Notes: generated by a model from the letters alone, not told the origin. A DNA stretch of 46,289 bases from Saccoglossus kowalevskii (GCF_000003605.2 NW_003158724.1:1036361-1082649); one strand, 5' to 3'; shown: positions 23,510 to 39,873, counted from the stretch's first letter. Made by a program: numbers and translations.

Positions 23510-24325
23510 CAAACATAAAACATAATGCTGGATTTGTCAATTCAGAATATCTTTCCACAAACATCCAAACACGAAAGACGGTAATAACTGTCTACATCTT
23601 TCGTGATTTGCAATTATCGAAGGGTCAAATGAATATCATGGACGCCAGTCGGCATTATGAAGTTTTTTATAATAAAAAGAATAAAACAATGATTAACATG
23701 ACTCTTGCCTCAATCTGGATTTTGGTATGCAAATTACAATAGATCAGACAATGTCGTAGGGAGGCTCTATTGCTGGAACTATGATTCAGCATGTGTATTC
23801 CAAGAACGCACCGACAATATTGCATCGTTCATGCTAAATACATCATTTCGTGTTATACAAAAGCAAATTGTTATTCGAGTTAGATTCGTGGTTTCCATGT
23901 TTCCATGTACGCGTATCATGACAGTGTAATTTGCTATATCTTCCATACAATAATAACAATCACAGTAATCTGATTGGTCCGTAGCAGACTATAACATCAT
24001 CCGCAAATATCTCAATACGTTTCCGGTTTTACACATTACTGATGTCTGCTGAAGTGCGTGTGTGATATAAAATGTATTTGAGACTTCATTTCGATTCCCC
24101 CCAACATCTAATTCTCCGTGTACAGACATTTGTTGACTACTGTCGATTCATCACGCTTTGAATCGACTCCAAAACTAGTAAATACAGCGATGGCTTTAAA
24201 ACTAACTCTATTATTTAATCGCAATAAGGTGGTAAACTGGCGGTGATAGATGCTCATTACTGCGACTACAATGAGCGTTGCATTGTATTGTATTTAGCTT
24301 TCAGAAGCTTTAAAATGAATATAAT
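23510..24325. other. Unannotated stretch
   Basis: No gene is recognised. A 74-codon open frame at 23705-23929 lacks family features. A 9-bp tandem (gtttccatg) occurs near 23891. Confidence 0.45.
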
Positions 24326-24388
24326 GGATAAACAGGATATCGACTTCGTAACCCTACAATATCACATTTATCAAACTCCTATAGTAAT
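24326..24388 (+). repeat. Dispersed repeat fragment, copy B
   Basis: Homologous in inverted orientation to 9266-9334. The shared first block runs from ggataaacaggatatc to aaccctacaa, with 30 of 34 positions identical. The second half is shorter here by about 6 bp. Confidence 0.7.
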
Positions 24389-25044
24389 TTTAATTTGTCT
24401 GAGCCAAAGGCTCCTAACAAATAAAGATTACTACATTTGTTTATTAAATCCAATATTGTTGGGAAACTCATATCATAAGTTACAGATATGTACACCAACT
24501 GTGTTGCGCAGGTGAAATGTGAACAGGTGTCGCGTTCCACAGGCTGCTCGGTAATAACAAATGTCGAGGGATTTTCCCGTAATTACATTTTTTTAAATTG
24601 TTTTGATTTATGACAGTATATTCAGTATGAAATTACACACTAGTGTCATTTTGACAGGTATGCAGATCTTAGCCAACATTAAATTTAAATATACGCGATT
24701 TACATTATCCAAAATGTTTCCAAACCGTAACTTCTTTATGACGTGGGTAAACCACATAATTATCATTTTCGGATCCTAATGTATGTTTCACGCCACATTT
24801 ACATTGCACGCCAAGATTCTGGATCACCTCAAAATTTGTTTCAATCGATATAATGTAAGACCGTTTTTCTGTATTTAATGTTTCAAAGTTATTATTAGAG
24901 ATTTGTAATTCATTAAGCAAGCAAACACTTTTATTATTATTTATTAATACTTTATTATGGAACATTGGTTCCCATAGCAAAATAATAAAAACAATGCACA
25001 GTCAGCTGGTGCAAAAGTCATAATAAACTAAATGTGAGATAAAT

Positions 25045-25116
25045 CAGATATAAGGACTAAATAAATATAAAAAAAATACCGATATAAAACAGATATGAGG
25101 ACTAAATATAAATAAT
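25045..25116 (+). repeat. Imperfect tandem duplication, 45-bp period
   Basis: cagatataaggactaaata at 25045 recurs as cagatatgaggactaaata at 25090 with one mismatch over 19 bp, then diverges. A recent two-copy duplication. Confidence 0.75.
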
Positions 25117-27123
25117 TACGGTACATGATGTTAATTCTTCACACAACAAAGGCATCCAAGTTAATTATGGTTCTAACGAGATTATTGTTACTAATAAGTC
25201 ACGAAAGAATACAACTGGTTACGTCTTAAATGTAGGCAAAGCGTTCTGAACAAATATACCATATGCACTGCAGTCTAACTCGAGATCCATGAAAATACGA
25301 AATACGTTATTGTATGCAACACGCAAGCTATTTAAAGTTAGACATGTGGCGCTCATAACTGTGAATATTACAGTATGCTCAAATCAATTACATTTTGACA
25401 TATATACAGCATCAGAGTAATCTATTCATTGAAGTTGAGTGGTGATCAGAAGATTATATTATGTATTACTTAATGAAACAATGTTTTCAGAGAAAGCCAC
25501 GATGTGCATATAGGACATCCTCGGCATATTCTCAACACTTGAAGTACGCCATCTAGTGACATTACGTAATTATAGTATCATGATTGTTTTCACGCTATGT
25601 GGCGTCGTTGATAGCATACCTTACAATGGACATCATCAAATGATATCGCTAACTTCGCTCGAGTTAGTTTACCTGATTGTCCTCGTCTTTATAAACGTGT
25701 TGGTTTACCTTAACCCTGATTTTGATTCGCTGATTGGCCAGGTGACCCGCTGAAGTGCCACTTTGATTCAAACTTACTATGAGCAGTTAGAGAGTTCGTA
25801 CCAAAATGTAGTATCTTGTCCTGATATACTCGTGTTCTTTTTTGTTTTCTAACATTCCGTAACTGTTTTTAATAGTTTGGGTTTTCTTACTGTATGTCTA
25901 GTAGACTTGCATGCAGTCTCTTGTTTGTTGTTTAGTATTTTTTCTAAGAAAATAAAATATTTAGTGAGTGTATAAACAGTGAAATGTGTTTTTATTGAAC
26001 AAAACACCAAAAAACAAAGAAAATGTCCTCGGCGTGCAAGTGGCTACTCTGAACCCTGAACCAACACTCAAAAACCACAGTGAGGCTAGACGCGAATGCG
26101 TTCATTATAAACTGTGTCTGAAATCCAACCAATTGTACACTGGCATCGCGACGTAATTACGTAATGCGGCTAACAGTTAGTGTGATTGAGTAAAAGTATT
26201 ATATAATGCAAATTCTGCATAGCTGTTTTTATAATACTGTTGTACTAACGTAGTTTTGGAAATGCTGACTTTACCATCATAATGTTAATTTCAAATGTTA
26301 TTCCAACAATATTGGAAGACATTCACTTTATTGCAATAATTATTATTTCATTATTAATTAAATTACATTAATTAAGTACATTAATGTATACTTCACGTGG
26401 ATTATCTAAATATCTTGGGCATTGCGTTCATGTGTGTCATATGTAACGCGAAGCAGTATGATGTACATTCTTTAAATAACAAATTATATGTCTGGATATT
26501 ATATCACAGAATAATACATTGAATTGGTACGTACGATAATGAGAAACTAATTAGTGGTATGTTCCCAGAGTAGAAAAGGAATCTTGATACCATCGTTGTG
26601 TGGCACTGGTAGAAAAAGACAGATGATGTGTGCTTTCAACATTCCAGACTCCAGATTATGGCTTTGCAATATGAATTACCTCAAGTATACTTCCAAGACA
26701 TTCTAATGTCACGTGCAACTAACTAATATAAACTGATTGTACACAATAATACTTATCTTACTATGGAAAACGTATTTTGTGACAAAATTGGAGAATTCAT
26801 TGTCCAAGAATATCATAGATATACCATAATCACACTATAGTCGTCTATTGTGACAAGAATCATACGGACGACCAAAAAAACAGAATCCTTACAACTCCGG
26901 AACATTGAACCATTTTGTTGCTACGATTTACCAGGCTTATAAAATGAGGCTTTTATCCGCCTACATTGGAACGTAGTTTATTGCATAATGCGACATGCAA
27001 TGATGTACTACTACTTTACTGGAGTGTGATGAACGTGAAAATATACTGTGCGATCTAGTTAAATAGGAAACACCGTGAAGTGATATTGTCTGACACCATG
27101 AACATGTTTCTCTGGCACTATAG

Positions 27124-27312
27124 GTGAGACGTAACGACCCTGAGAAACACGGTAACCATGGCAATTATCGTGTAGATGGAGCTAGTAGATATTCAAATAC
27201 GCCGTGGCCACGCAGGCCGACAAAAGTATCCGTAGATTTCAAGGCTGAGTTACCAAAGACGATCCCGACTCCGTTGGGAGGAGTCTTGCTCATTCATGCA
27301 CGAACAAACTAA
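27124..27312 (+). other. Weak exon-like open frame
   Basis: A polypyrimidine-containing segment ending in tag (tttctctggcactatag) directly precedes an open frame of about 62 codons ending at a stop at 27310-27312. The segment is more GC-rich than its flanks, and its peptide is hydrophilic with mixed composition (for example NHGNYRVDGASRYSNTPWP). It could be a terminal exon or a decayed coding fragment, but no domain is recognised. The TAG that forms the putative acceptor is also the in-frame stop just upstream. Confidence 0.15.
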
Positions 27313-27704
27313 CAGTCTAAATGTAAATACTTCAGACGCGGAACACACTGCTAATATCTTACGACATTGACATTGCGAAAAGAGCAGCGTCGTAACAACA
27401 CGTAACACGCCATCAAGGAATGTCCCATTGGGAAACAGTAATTAAATTCCATAGCCACGTGCCAAGAAAGAAAAGGGTTAAATTGTCAAACATAGAAACT
27501 CAACGACGACTCTAAATGTAGTCTTTCTTCTAAATTGGCGTCGACGAGTCGGTAAATTAATAAACGCGGTCATTGATCGAAAACGAAAACTAGGACAAAT
27601 TACAACCTACTTGAATTGCGGATTTTAAAGTAGGTCGGAAATATGGTGTATCCCGTCGTTTTGCCACGCTTACATCAAAACTTCTTCACCGAATATCGCA
27701 CAAA

Positions 27705-27716
27705 TGACGTCACGTG
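27705..27716. promoter_or_regulatory. Overlapping CRE and E-box (TGACGTCACGTG)
   Basis: TGACGTCA (27705-27712) overlaps CACGTG (27711-27716) by two bases. Each is a perfect consensus for a bZIP and a bHLH class factor respectively. No transcript evidence is visible nearby. Confidence 0.35.
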
Positions 27717-28740
27717 CCGAGCACATTACGGCATATCCATGTACGCATATCAATGACAATATATAATGGGTTTTTCATTTTAGTCTAAGTCCCCAGTGGT
27801 TTATTAATTGAACGCATGTTTCTTTTTTATGATATATATATCCCTTCTAAAAATGACCAAAGTCATCGACACTCAGATTCGCGTTTTAAGTAGGTATTAG
27901 TACGCAAAGTCATGTTAGGGTCACGACTATGTTTTTCATTATTATTTCCACTGTCGACATTCATGTCAAGTTGATATGTCTTATCTTTGGATTATTAATA
28001 TTAAGCGTTCAAGTGTATGATAGAAGGGGCGAAAATGTGCTTACTTGAATTTGACCATGGACGACTCGGACCCCTGCATATTGTGTAATATTAAATCAAT
28101 GTAAGTTTGTAGTCTGAATTGCAGCCTACATGATGGGAAACGTACGATTACTGTTTTCATACATACAGACCCTCTCAGCCTTTCGTTCGATTACATCCGA
28201 TAAACAGATTTCTGAGTGTTAGTATTGTAACGAACACGGATATAGAAAACCATATGTAAAGTACACGGTCTCGCGTTGTGAGGGCGCTAAATCTATTCTA
28301 CCATGCTTTGGTTTTCGCTGGTTCCCTGCGCCCCTCGTACCGTCATCTTGTGGCATGGTGCGCCACGATGGTGGCTGAGTCTAGGAACCAAATCTTAATG
28401 TATTTATATCAGAAATACGTACGAGCACTGTTGGAGGCTAAGAACCCACAATGACAGTGATATAGCCTCAAGTTATTTTGTAAGGGAACAATTGAAATAA
28501 AGAATGAATTATGGATAGTCTGTCTATTGTCACAGTTTAAATATACGAACCAACTACTTTGCGATCAAGTTTGTCAACGCACGTCTTGCCAATAGCAAAT
28601 AATTACAAACAAGTGTGTATACTTGAAGAACATGCTTGACCTGCAAAGCAGAGTCTATGATTGTACAGCATTGCGTCAATGGTATCACACAGGAGTAATA
28701 CACTGACTATCCACTTATTCATATTTACAATATGACATGT

Positions 28741-29192
28741 AATACTACTACCCGCGTTGTGGCACTACTACTATCGATGTGGTACTACTACCCGCGTTGT
28801 GGCACTACTACTATCGATGTGGTACTACTACTCGCGTTGTGGTACTACTACTCGCGTTGTGTTACTACTGCTCGCGCTGTGGTACTACTGCTCGCGTTGT
28901 GTTACTACTGCTCGCGTTGTGGTACTACCACTCGCGCTGTGGTACTACTACTCACGTCGTGGTACTACTACTCGCGTTTTGGTACTACTACTCGCGTTGT
29001 GGTACTACTACTCGCGCTGTGGTACTACTACCTGCGTTGTGGTACTACTAATCGCGTTTTGATACTACTACTCGCGTTGTGGTACTGCTCCTCGCGTTTT
29101 GGTACTACTACTCGCGTTGTGGTACTACTACTCGCGTTGTGGTACTACTACTCACGTTCTGGTACCATTACTCGCGTTGTGGTACTACTACT
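28741..29192 (+). repeat. 20-bp minisatellite, 22.5 copies, no indels
   Basis: The unit is ggtactactactcgcgttgt. All 22 full copies keep exact 20-bp phase and differ only by substitutions (for example cgctgt, cgtttt, tactgctc). The first units alternate with a variant ending atcgatgt, giving an initial 40-bp dimer pattern. Because 20 is not a multiple of 3, the array translates in every plus-strand frame to the same 20-residue repeat (VVVLLLALWYYYSRCGTTTR, permuted). One frame stays open for 159 codons (28732-29211). The minus strand has TAG triplets in all frames. The open frame is best explained as a by-product of the repeat. Confidence 0.97.
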
Positions 29193-29308
29193 TCAATACT
29201 TCATTGCATGATCGAGAATACTCGTATGTAATGGTTTAGACTTACAAAACACCATGCTATTAACTCGAAACAATATGATGAAAGTAATCTCAATCGTCAT
29301 TCCAACTA

Positions 29309-29361
29309 CGAGAGAGCGGTGGTGGTGGTAGGGAGAGATAGAATAGGATGAGAAAAAAATG
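29309..29361 (+). repeat. Purine-rich tract
   Basis: A run of G and A with few pyrimidines, containing four GGT units (ggtggtggtggt) and then agggagagatagaatagg. Low-complexity sequence about 120 bp after the 20-bp minisatellite. Confidence 0.6.
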
Positions 29362-29721
29362 TACGATGTACGAAGATTAGATGAAATATTAATCTATGCC
29401 AAGCAAGGTAGATATGTGTACGGAAATAAATTGGTAGAGTATATATTCCAGCACAACAAGCGAGAAAATGATATAATATTCAAAATGGTTTGGATTCATT
29501 TGGGAGAAGGAAAATACGACTATCGTGATTTCTAGTAAGCGTTGATTAATTAATAGATCAACACATATGTTAAAAGTGACAAGTTCCTTCCCCTTCTTGT
29601 GGCAGCCGGATCCCCGAATATTAATTTAGACTATGCACCTGTCTTCGAACTGTATGAGTGCCTGTGCAATTTACTTCACATGCACCAAACTCAATGTCAT
29701 TGACCAACGCATTGTGTCATC

Positions 29722-29991
29722 NNNNNNNNNNNNNNNNNNNNNNNNNNNNNNNNNNNNNNNNNNNNNNNNNNNNNNNNNNNNNNNNNNNNNNNNNNNNNNN
29801 NNNNNNNNNNNNNNNNNNNNNNNNNNNNNNNNNNNNNNNNNNNNNNNNNNNNNNNNNNNNNNNNNNNNNNNNNNNNNNNNNNNNNNNNNNNNNNNNNNNN
29901 NNNNNNNNNNNNNNNNNNNNNNNNNNNNNNNNNNNNNNNNNNNNNNNNNNNNNNNNNNNNNNNNNNNNNNNNNNNNNNNNNNNNNNNNNNN
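29722..29991. other. Assembly gap, 270 N
   Basis: A run of 270 unknown bases. Open frames bridging it on either strand have no support. Confidence 0.99.
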
Positions 29992-30116
29992 TTTGTGCAC
30001 CACCGCTATGATCAATGCTTTCGTGACAGTTATTATCCGTGAGTGAATGAAAACAACATTTGTTAGCCATGATCTTTTCGAACGATAACATATATTTGAA
30101 GAATTTTCCTTGTTAG

Positions 30117-30400
30117 TCGATGAAAGGGTGCCCTCAGGGAGCAAACCGCGCAGCCCGATAAAGTGGAGTGGTGTAAAAATAACGAGAAGCTTAGGGAGCT
30201 ATTGTCATGATGACGGTAAAGCACACGGAGCAGTGGAGTGATCGTATATCAAGTAAGCGGACCTAACCGACACAGCCCTGAACTGCGTACATGTACATGT
30301 GTGACTGTGCAAGCCTGCGATCTTTTGTCGAGGCCGCGTGACAACTATCATATCGAAGCGGTACGGTCGATGGTGGTGAGACATACGAGTACCTTCAGAG
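30117..30400 (+). other. Candidate exon (acceptor TTTTCCTTGTTAG, donor GAG/GTAAGA)
   Basis: A pyrimidine-rich acceptor-like site ends at 30116 and a strong donor, cagag/gtaagaacg, begins at 30401. The 284 bp between are GC-richer than the surroundings. All three frames contain a stop (for example at 30217-30219), so it is not an internal coding exon. It could be a non-coding exon, or a first coding exon whose frame opens after 30219 and reaches the donor; ATG 30370-30372 would give MVVRHTSTFR before the splice. No protein family is recognised. It lies about 125 bp after the assembly gap. Confidence 0.22.
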
Positions 30401-30651
30401 GTAAGAACGTTTCGCAGTAGGCCGTTGATTACACATGCGATCGTCGTTATACTTTACTATTCTGTGTTGAAATGACAGCTTACCATTCCTCTTTCGATAG
30501 TTTCAACACGTTTCTATTTACCTTTTACGCAATACTAGCATACAGTGTGACTACGTGCTACAAACTTACAAACTGTGAGTGCCTTTCTCCCTTCTCCTTT
30601 TAATGAACTCATTTTGGGCGAGTAATAAGTCTAAGTTTAATCATATATAAT

Positions 30652-33945
<3,294 letters not shown>

Positions 33946-34064
33946 GCGCGGCGGTCGTCGCGCAGCGCGTGTTCGAATTTCATGTAATTAAACAATGTAT
34001 TTTACACGCGTTGTATGCGTCGCTATGAGTCCCATATCGAACAAGACGCGGCGACTGCCGCCGA
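33946..34064 (+). mobile_element. MITE-like element, copy B, flanked by TTAAA
   Basis: The core 33972-34043 aligns to copy A at 15030-15101 (reverse strand) at about 60 of 72 positions. The terminal segments are GC-rich and inverted: gcggcggtcgtcgcg on the left and cggcgactgccgcc on the right, about 13 of 15 positions matching. The element is flanked by TTAAA on both sides (33941-33945 and 34065-34069), a candidate 5-bp target-site duplication. It has no ORF, so it would need enzymes from elsewhere. Confidence 0.65.
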
Positions 34065-37000
34065 TTAAATAAGTAGTATAAGTAGATAATAATATGAAAT
34101 ACGCAGAACACATGGTGTCAATGGATATCTAACAAAGAGGGCTACGATATTTGAGAAAATTGTTTCCATTGAACGACCATTTCGGCGGGATAGTAAATAT
34201 AACTTAAAAATTATAATCTAAATCGACCAAATTCGGTACAAATTAATAATAGTAAGTAATGCATGTAAATATCGTGTCATGGAATCTTGTCGGATTAGTG
34301 AAAATTGGAACCCAGCGTGTTACTGTTTCAAGTAAAAAAATAATAATAAAATGCAATCAATTCATTGGGAAAGTCATGAAAATTTAGGCTATCCAATATA
34401 ATCAAATAGATGTACACAACGACCAACTAAAAGCTGTCGTTTCAGTCTTAAATCTCCGATATATTCGACCTTCAGCGATATGGTCATTTATGACAAATTG
34501 ATAAACTACTAAAAAATGGTTGACATTATCATGAGAACGCCAAATCGAAGTCAGTCAAGCAGACATGTGTTGAAGATTTGACGGTCGCGGCAAAATGTAA
34601 ATCATGTGAAATTCAGTAAACTTCACTTAATCAAAATTTGAAACATTTTTAAAAGACTTTTCAATAACTTGAAAACAATTGAAAAATTACGTCTTTCTAA
34701 AATCGTGACATTGTCCTAGACCCTGCCATTACGATTCACCCTGAACTACTCTCAGACTGCATGTTCATGATTAATATCGGACAATCTCCGCGAATTGATT
34801 TGGCACAGTAGAATGGCAGAGATAAAATTTGTGTGTACGTGTTTGGTACTTAAGTAGGTCTATTATGATTGCTGCAATCACGTGACTGGTGGTAAATGAC
34901 TATGTTTATCGTGTAACTTATTTAAAGGAAATTTCATAATTAGCATTATTCGCATGAAAACAAACATAGAATGTGTTTAACAAAATTAAGAGTGTCTTTC
35001 CGCATGCCTTGGAATGGAAAAGGCAAGTATAATGACACCAGAAGAGACAACTGATTTTGTAAGCTCTGTAATTGCAATTAAATTGGAGATGAAATTGAAT
35101 ACATTTTTTATTGTTATCAACAATGCATCTCTAACGGAAACTTCTTCGACAGTTAGTTTATTTATACACCTAGAATTCAAAGCTTTTGGCAATCAATATT
35201 ATTATTGTTTTATAAGAATTGATCATTTTAGTAGAAATAATTTAGTATATTTTGTTTATAGTATATTAGAATTGTTTTAGTTTGTATGTCTTCACTGCGA
35301 TAAAGAGTTTCCGTTTTCAGCATTGTGAAATTGTTTCAGAAAGAAATAAAGTTCGATATCTGCAATTTGGTCATTTCATTTCAAGGTCTTTCAATCAAAG
35401 TAACGAGACCGAAACGACAATTTTATATTGCTCTCATTAAGCACGTGACACTTCCAACGCAACGGCCACTGGTGACTAACATAAGAAGCATGTTTTTGTT
35501 TTCTTCATTTTCCAGTTTGTTTAACATCCCTCCTTTTTCGACACGCATGCTGTGCCCCCTCCCACCAAGTAATAAAATAAGAAGTACATGTGACCTCAAG
35601 TAACAACTCATTCCGGGCACTCTCACTGAGATCGGCGTATCACTGAGACATCGTATGAAATCGTTTGAAGGAGGGCACGCTACTGGTAAATTATTATTTA
35701 TAGACCGTTAAGAAAACAAACAAACAATAAACAAAACGATTTCTGTACTAAATGATGCTAATGTTTGCTTTATGATTGAACAGTGTAGCTCATTATCTTT
35801 GGCCTGTTCATTGTAACCACTTCAGTACTTATTCGCGGTGGTAATTATGCACCACGTGACCACTATCACGTGATGGATATTAATCCGGATTTGATGAGGT
35901 AAAACCACATAAATATACAGAAAACGATCTTGGCAATCCAGATAAATGACTCCCTCGATCAGGATAAAACTTAACTTAGCATAAATGCTGCAGGCCAGCC
36001 CTGAACACGCTTAGCAACACAACTTCACGGTTCAGTACTGAACGGATAAAAAGCGACTCACGTAGGCTCAATGTATTCTGTTTATACTGCATCATGATTC
36101 TCTGCTGTTTCGACATCGACTTGTGAAAAATTACCAGTCAATAAAAGAAGTAAAAACCCGTCGGGTAATTATTTTATTTTGTCGGAAGCAATTACGAGAT
36201 TAACATGTCGGAAAACATGTGTTAAACAAAGAACTGTCAAACAGGGTACAATAAGAAGAATTGTAACATATATGTGTATCGGAATTACACGCGTGTTAAA
36301 AACACAATGACGACTGAATTACCCGTTAGCAAAACAGTGCCGAGTGACCCGAATGTACAACAATGGAAGGAACACAATCGACGTGGTGGGAGTCTAACAT
36401 TAAGAAAATAGAACAAAAAGTTCATTCAAGGGAGGAGCAATAACGGTCAATGTTTTTGCAAAACAAAAGCACACGACCTTTCAAGGTTATTTTTAATAGT
36501 TTGTGATTCTAAAACACGACAAACAATAACGACGAACTCAGAAACAAATAAAGTAATGCTCTTGGCAATAACCTTTTTCGGATATTTAAATTGATTGCCA
36601 TGGGATCATTGAGTTTTATGGTATTTGTAATTACAAGTTTGTCATGAATATTCACATAGTGATAGGCTAGAATGTACTAGTAATGTAGCGCCACTGCATC
36701 TGTCGGCAAAATGATCGCAACAACTGCGATAGAATAACGTTAAATTTACTATATCGATTGCAGCAGTACAGTGATTTATGTAATGACTTACAACAATAGC
36801 ACTTTATGAGATCGTTATTATACATATTTGTCTATTGTAGTTGACCTTGTACTCTGCGGAGAAACAGTGAAGGCATTCCTCAATCTCAGACTAGTAATAG
36901 ATCCTGAGCCTATATTACACTTTTCATACTACATGTCAGCCAAACTACGTGATTTACATTCCGTGTATTACATAGAACATATGTTTTTTTTGTATTTCTT

Positions 37001-39567
37001 AATTTATTTTTGAGTTTCACTGATCAATTTTACAACTTGTGTACTGCACAAATTATCTATTATACCATCATTAACAGTAAATTTAAATTTAATAAGATAA
37101 CAGTTTAGTAAAGATTCTGCGCACAAATATTTAACATCTTCCTCGTATACCTGGAACCCAAACACTGATTTAAATGACATCGAGCCCCTATAAATTTAAC
37201 ACCCAGCATAATGACCCAGTTTATTTAATATACTAAACTATGCCATGTATATTTCCCGTTTTCAGTTCAATTCCACACTGTTTTAAAAACGCTCTGGCTG
37301 GGTACCTTACTTTCAACTCCATGTTATTTAATGCGTTTCCCACGAATAAAAACTTGTCTTTTTGCCAATATATCGGTTATGCCATACACTCCGATTATGG
37401 ACATGATTTTTACATTTGGATACAAGCAACGTTTGTAACATACTACGAAAGAACCGCTTACATTTTAAGCATTCCCATAGACACTTTTTCTTATTAAGAC
37501 ATTATTATTACATAATGTGTACTAACTGAAGCAGTAATGATGACGACGATTGCATATGGAATATCGCACACGTCTGCATATTTGCATGGCTTCAAGTCAC
37601 GCTATCTCTATACTGTAATGTACACCATATTTTATGTAGGTATAAATCAAATCCGACTTATATAAGTTACAGATTGTGATCCTGACAAAATAACGAGTAC
37701 GGTTACAAAGGTTGTGTCTGTACGTATCATCATATCCCTATTATAAGAAAGTGACAGACTAGTGTCAAAGGTGAGCGTCCCATATATATGTGTCATGATA
37801 ACTTGATATATGTTGTTATATTATAAGAATGCAAATCTAATATGCATCGTGATAATATCAAGAACAAACAAACTTTGGATTCTACACGTTATTCAAACAT
37901 TCGCGTAAGACCCCACCCCTGAGGTTCCGCTTACAAATTGACATTGAGGAATGAGAACCGTTTCTTTATTTAAATATTGGATTAAGTTGGAGAGATCACA
38001 TCGACCTTCTGAATACGTGCCACGTGTCACCGTTTTGATGAAGGAAGAAAACGACAATCCGTGTTGCCTGTAGTTACAACATAGCTAATTTTAGTATCAC
38101 TTTCAACTTGTGACCGATTGAGCTATGTCAAGAATTCTTTAAGTATCGACGACAGTGTTACAGTTTACCTAACTTAAAGCAAGTACACGCCAAAGTCAAC
38201 CGGGAACACCATCCCCTGGTATGCCTTGTTGTGATTGAACTTCTGTAACAAGAACATATGTTGGGTTTCAGTGGGACTCACGTTGTGGGTCAATATTATT
38301 GCTCCGGTAATGAGCTGGATATGTTCAGGAGAAAGTGATACCACGAACCAGAGAAGGGTAATATAGAAGGGTAATGTGTTATATAAAAATATATACTTTT
38401 GTGTTGTAAGTAGACGTCACATTTCCATATAACTTTGCCACATTAATTTGACTTGAGTTCAACGTACGCAATTTGAAACGGATAGGCTTAAAGAGATGTG
38501 ACGTAAGGCCTGCGTACGCCCACGTTTTTGTTCTCTGGTTGTTTTTCACTTACATCGCATTGTATTTCGTAGTTAATTCAAACGCAGTACTAAAACAAAA
38601 ATAGAGATTGACGTAGCTTACAGTCTTACATACTTTATCTCCGCGTCAAGTCTGTAGAAATATTTTGGTTTAATCCAATTAATGTTATTAACTAAATACA
38701 TTTTAAATATCATTTAAATGAGATTGCTACGTGCGTATTCTGTTTGCACGAGACTAAACTCACGCACATACATTCAGTTAAATGGTGCTATACAAGGGCA
38801 ACTTGGGTTTCTGGGTATTTTGAAAGCGGTCCATGAAACCAATATCGAGAGAAATATATAAATGACGTAGGTTAATTTCACTTGAATGAGAATCTACCTG
38901 GACATACGTGTATGGCAGTGCAGTAGAACCATACAAACTGTTATAAGTGTTTGAGCAAATGTTCCCCGGTGAGCTGAATATAATGTATAGATGTTAGTTT
39001 CATTCATTCCTGAACAAATTTCACCTGAAGCTAGATATACCTTGTCGGAATTTGAGCTTTTATTAAGTTCCGTTTTTGTGTTTGTTTTGCGTCTATACCC
39101 CATAATATCGGCAGGTAAACACGTCTAGTGGAAGTGACGGCAAATTGTATTATCTGATTACATTATCACTGAGCAGTACTACGCCGCAATTCACGTGAAC
39201 ACGTCTGTTATTGCCATTTGTGGTATAATTACTAGTAAACATTGTCGATATTTATGTTGGTTCACTGACTGTATGAGTTGTATATAGTGGGAACAGATCT
39301 ATGGCATGACGTGAGTCCCTGTTAGACAGATGGAATGCTATATGAAAATTCGCTTGGCTTGACCACATCACAAATAAATATGCACAAACTCGAGTATATA
39401 AATTGAAACCCTGCTTACTGCTGGGGCAGATATAAGTATATTTTGAAACTATTACTTTATATGGTCCGGTAACGATTTAGTGAAATTACGTAATAATAAT
39501 AAAATAATACTAATAATAAAAGATCCACTTCCACTTGAAAAATTACTCCTTATACATTCCGAGTTAA
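34065..39567. other. Unannotated AT-rich stretch
   Basis: No gene is recognised. Open frames at 35014-35280, 35325-35603, 36828-37013 and 37240-37497 (plus) and 34986-35192 and 38894-39103 (minus) show no domain or splice support, and their lengths are expected by chance. Confidence 0.5.
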
Positions 39568-39873
39568 ATGCCAAATGCGTTTACCAAACAGTCGCACGCA
39601 AGTGTGATTTCTACGGTGATTTGCACGACAAAGGCAGGTGACACCTCCGAACAATCCCCCTCACTGTTCACGTTTCAGGGGGAAGTAATAATATCACAAT
39701 ACTCAACAAAACGGCTAGGACTGATGAACCAAGGGTTAACTCTCTTCAGTGCAGTGGCGCATATGCAGAAAACAACATATTCGGCGACACGTCGTGTATT
39801 GTTACAGTCTGCAGTGGCCTTCGAGTTTGCGTCGACATATTGGTTGAAACTTGCACCGTGTCTGATTAAGTAA
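39568..39873 (+). CDS. Hypothetical ORF, 101 codons, running into a splice-donor-like site (weak)
   Basis: It begins at an ATG directly after an in-frame TAA and is open for 101 codons in sequence less AT-rich than its flanks. Four bases before its stop codon lies a canonical donor, ATTAA/GTAAGTT (GT at 39870-39871), so it could be a first coding exon ending at 39869. The peptide has no recognisable domain, signal peptide or membrane segment. A 92-codon frame is open on the opposite strand, which weakens the case. Most likely chance; kept because the ATG and donor coincide. Confidence 0.15.
   Translation: MPNAFTKQSHASVISTVICTTKAGDTSEQSPSLFTFQGEVIISQYSTKRLGLMNQGLTLFSAVAHMQKTTYSATRRVLLQSAVAFEFASTYWLKLAPCLIK

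Larger units (their letters stand above)
24389..28740. other. Unannotated stretch
   Basis: No confident gene. It holds the duplication at 25045, the CRE/E-box composite at 27705 and the exon-like frame at 27124, all listed separately. Around 28250-28390 there is a GC-richer patch with a 10-bp palindrome tggtgcgcca, in which I could not find an exon. Confidence 0.45.

Noticed and set aside
23168-23564. Minus-strand LFIY-repeat proteins
   Set aside because: Translation of an AAAT microsatellite; a 4-bp period yields the same four-residue repeat in all frames.
28732-29211. 159-codon repeat protein with hydrophobic 20-residue units
   Set aside because: The frame is an automatic result of a stop-free 20-bp repeat. 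All forward frames give the same peptide, and there are no non-repeat coding flanks.
29633-30144. Open frames of 117-157 codons around 29.6-30.1 kb
   Set aside because: Most of their length is the 270-N gap.
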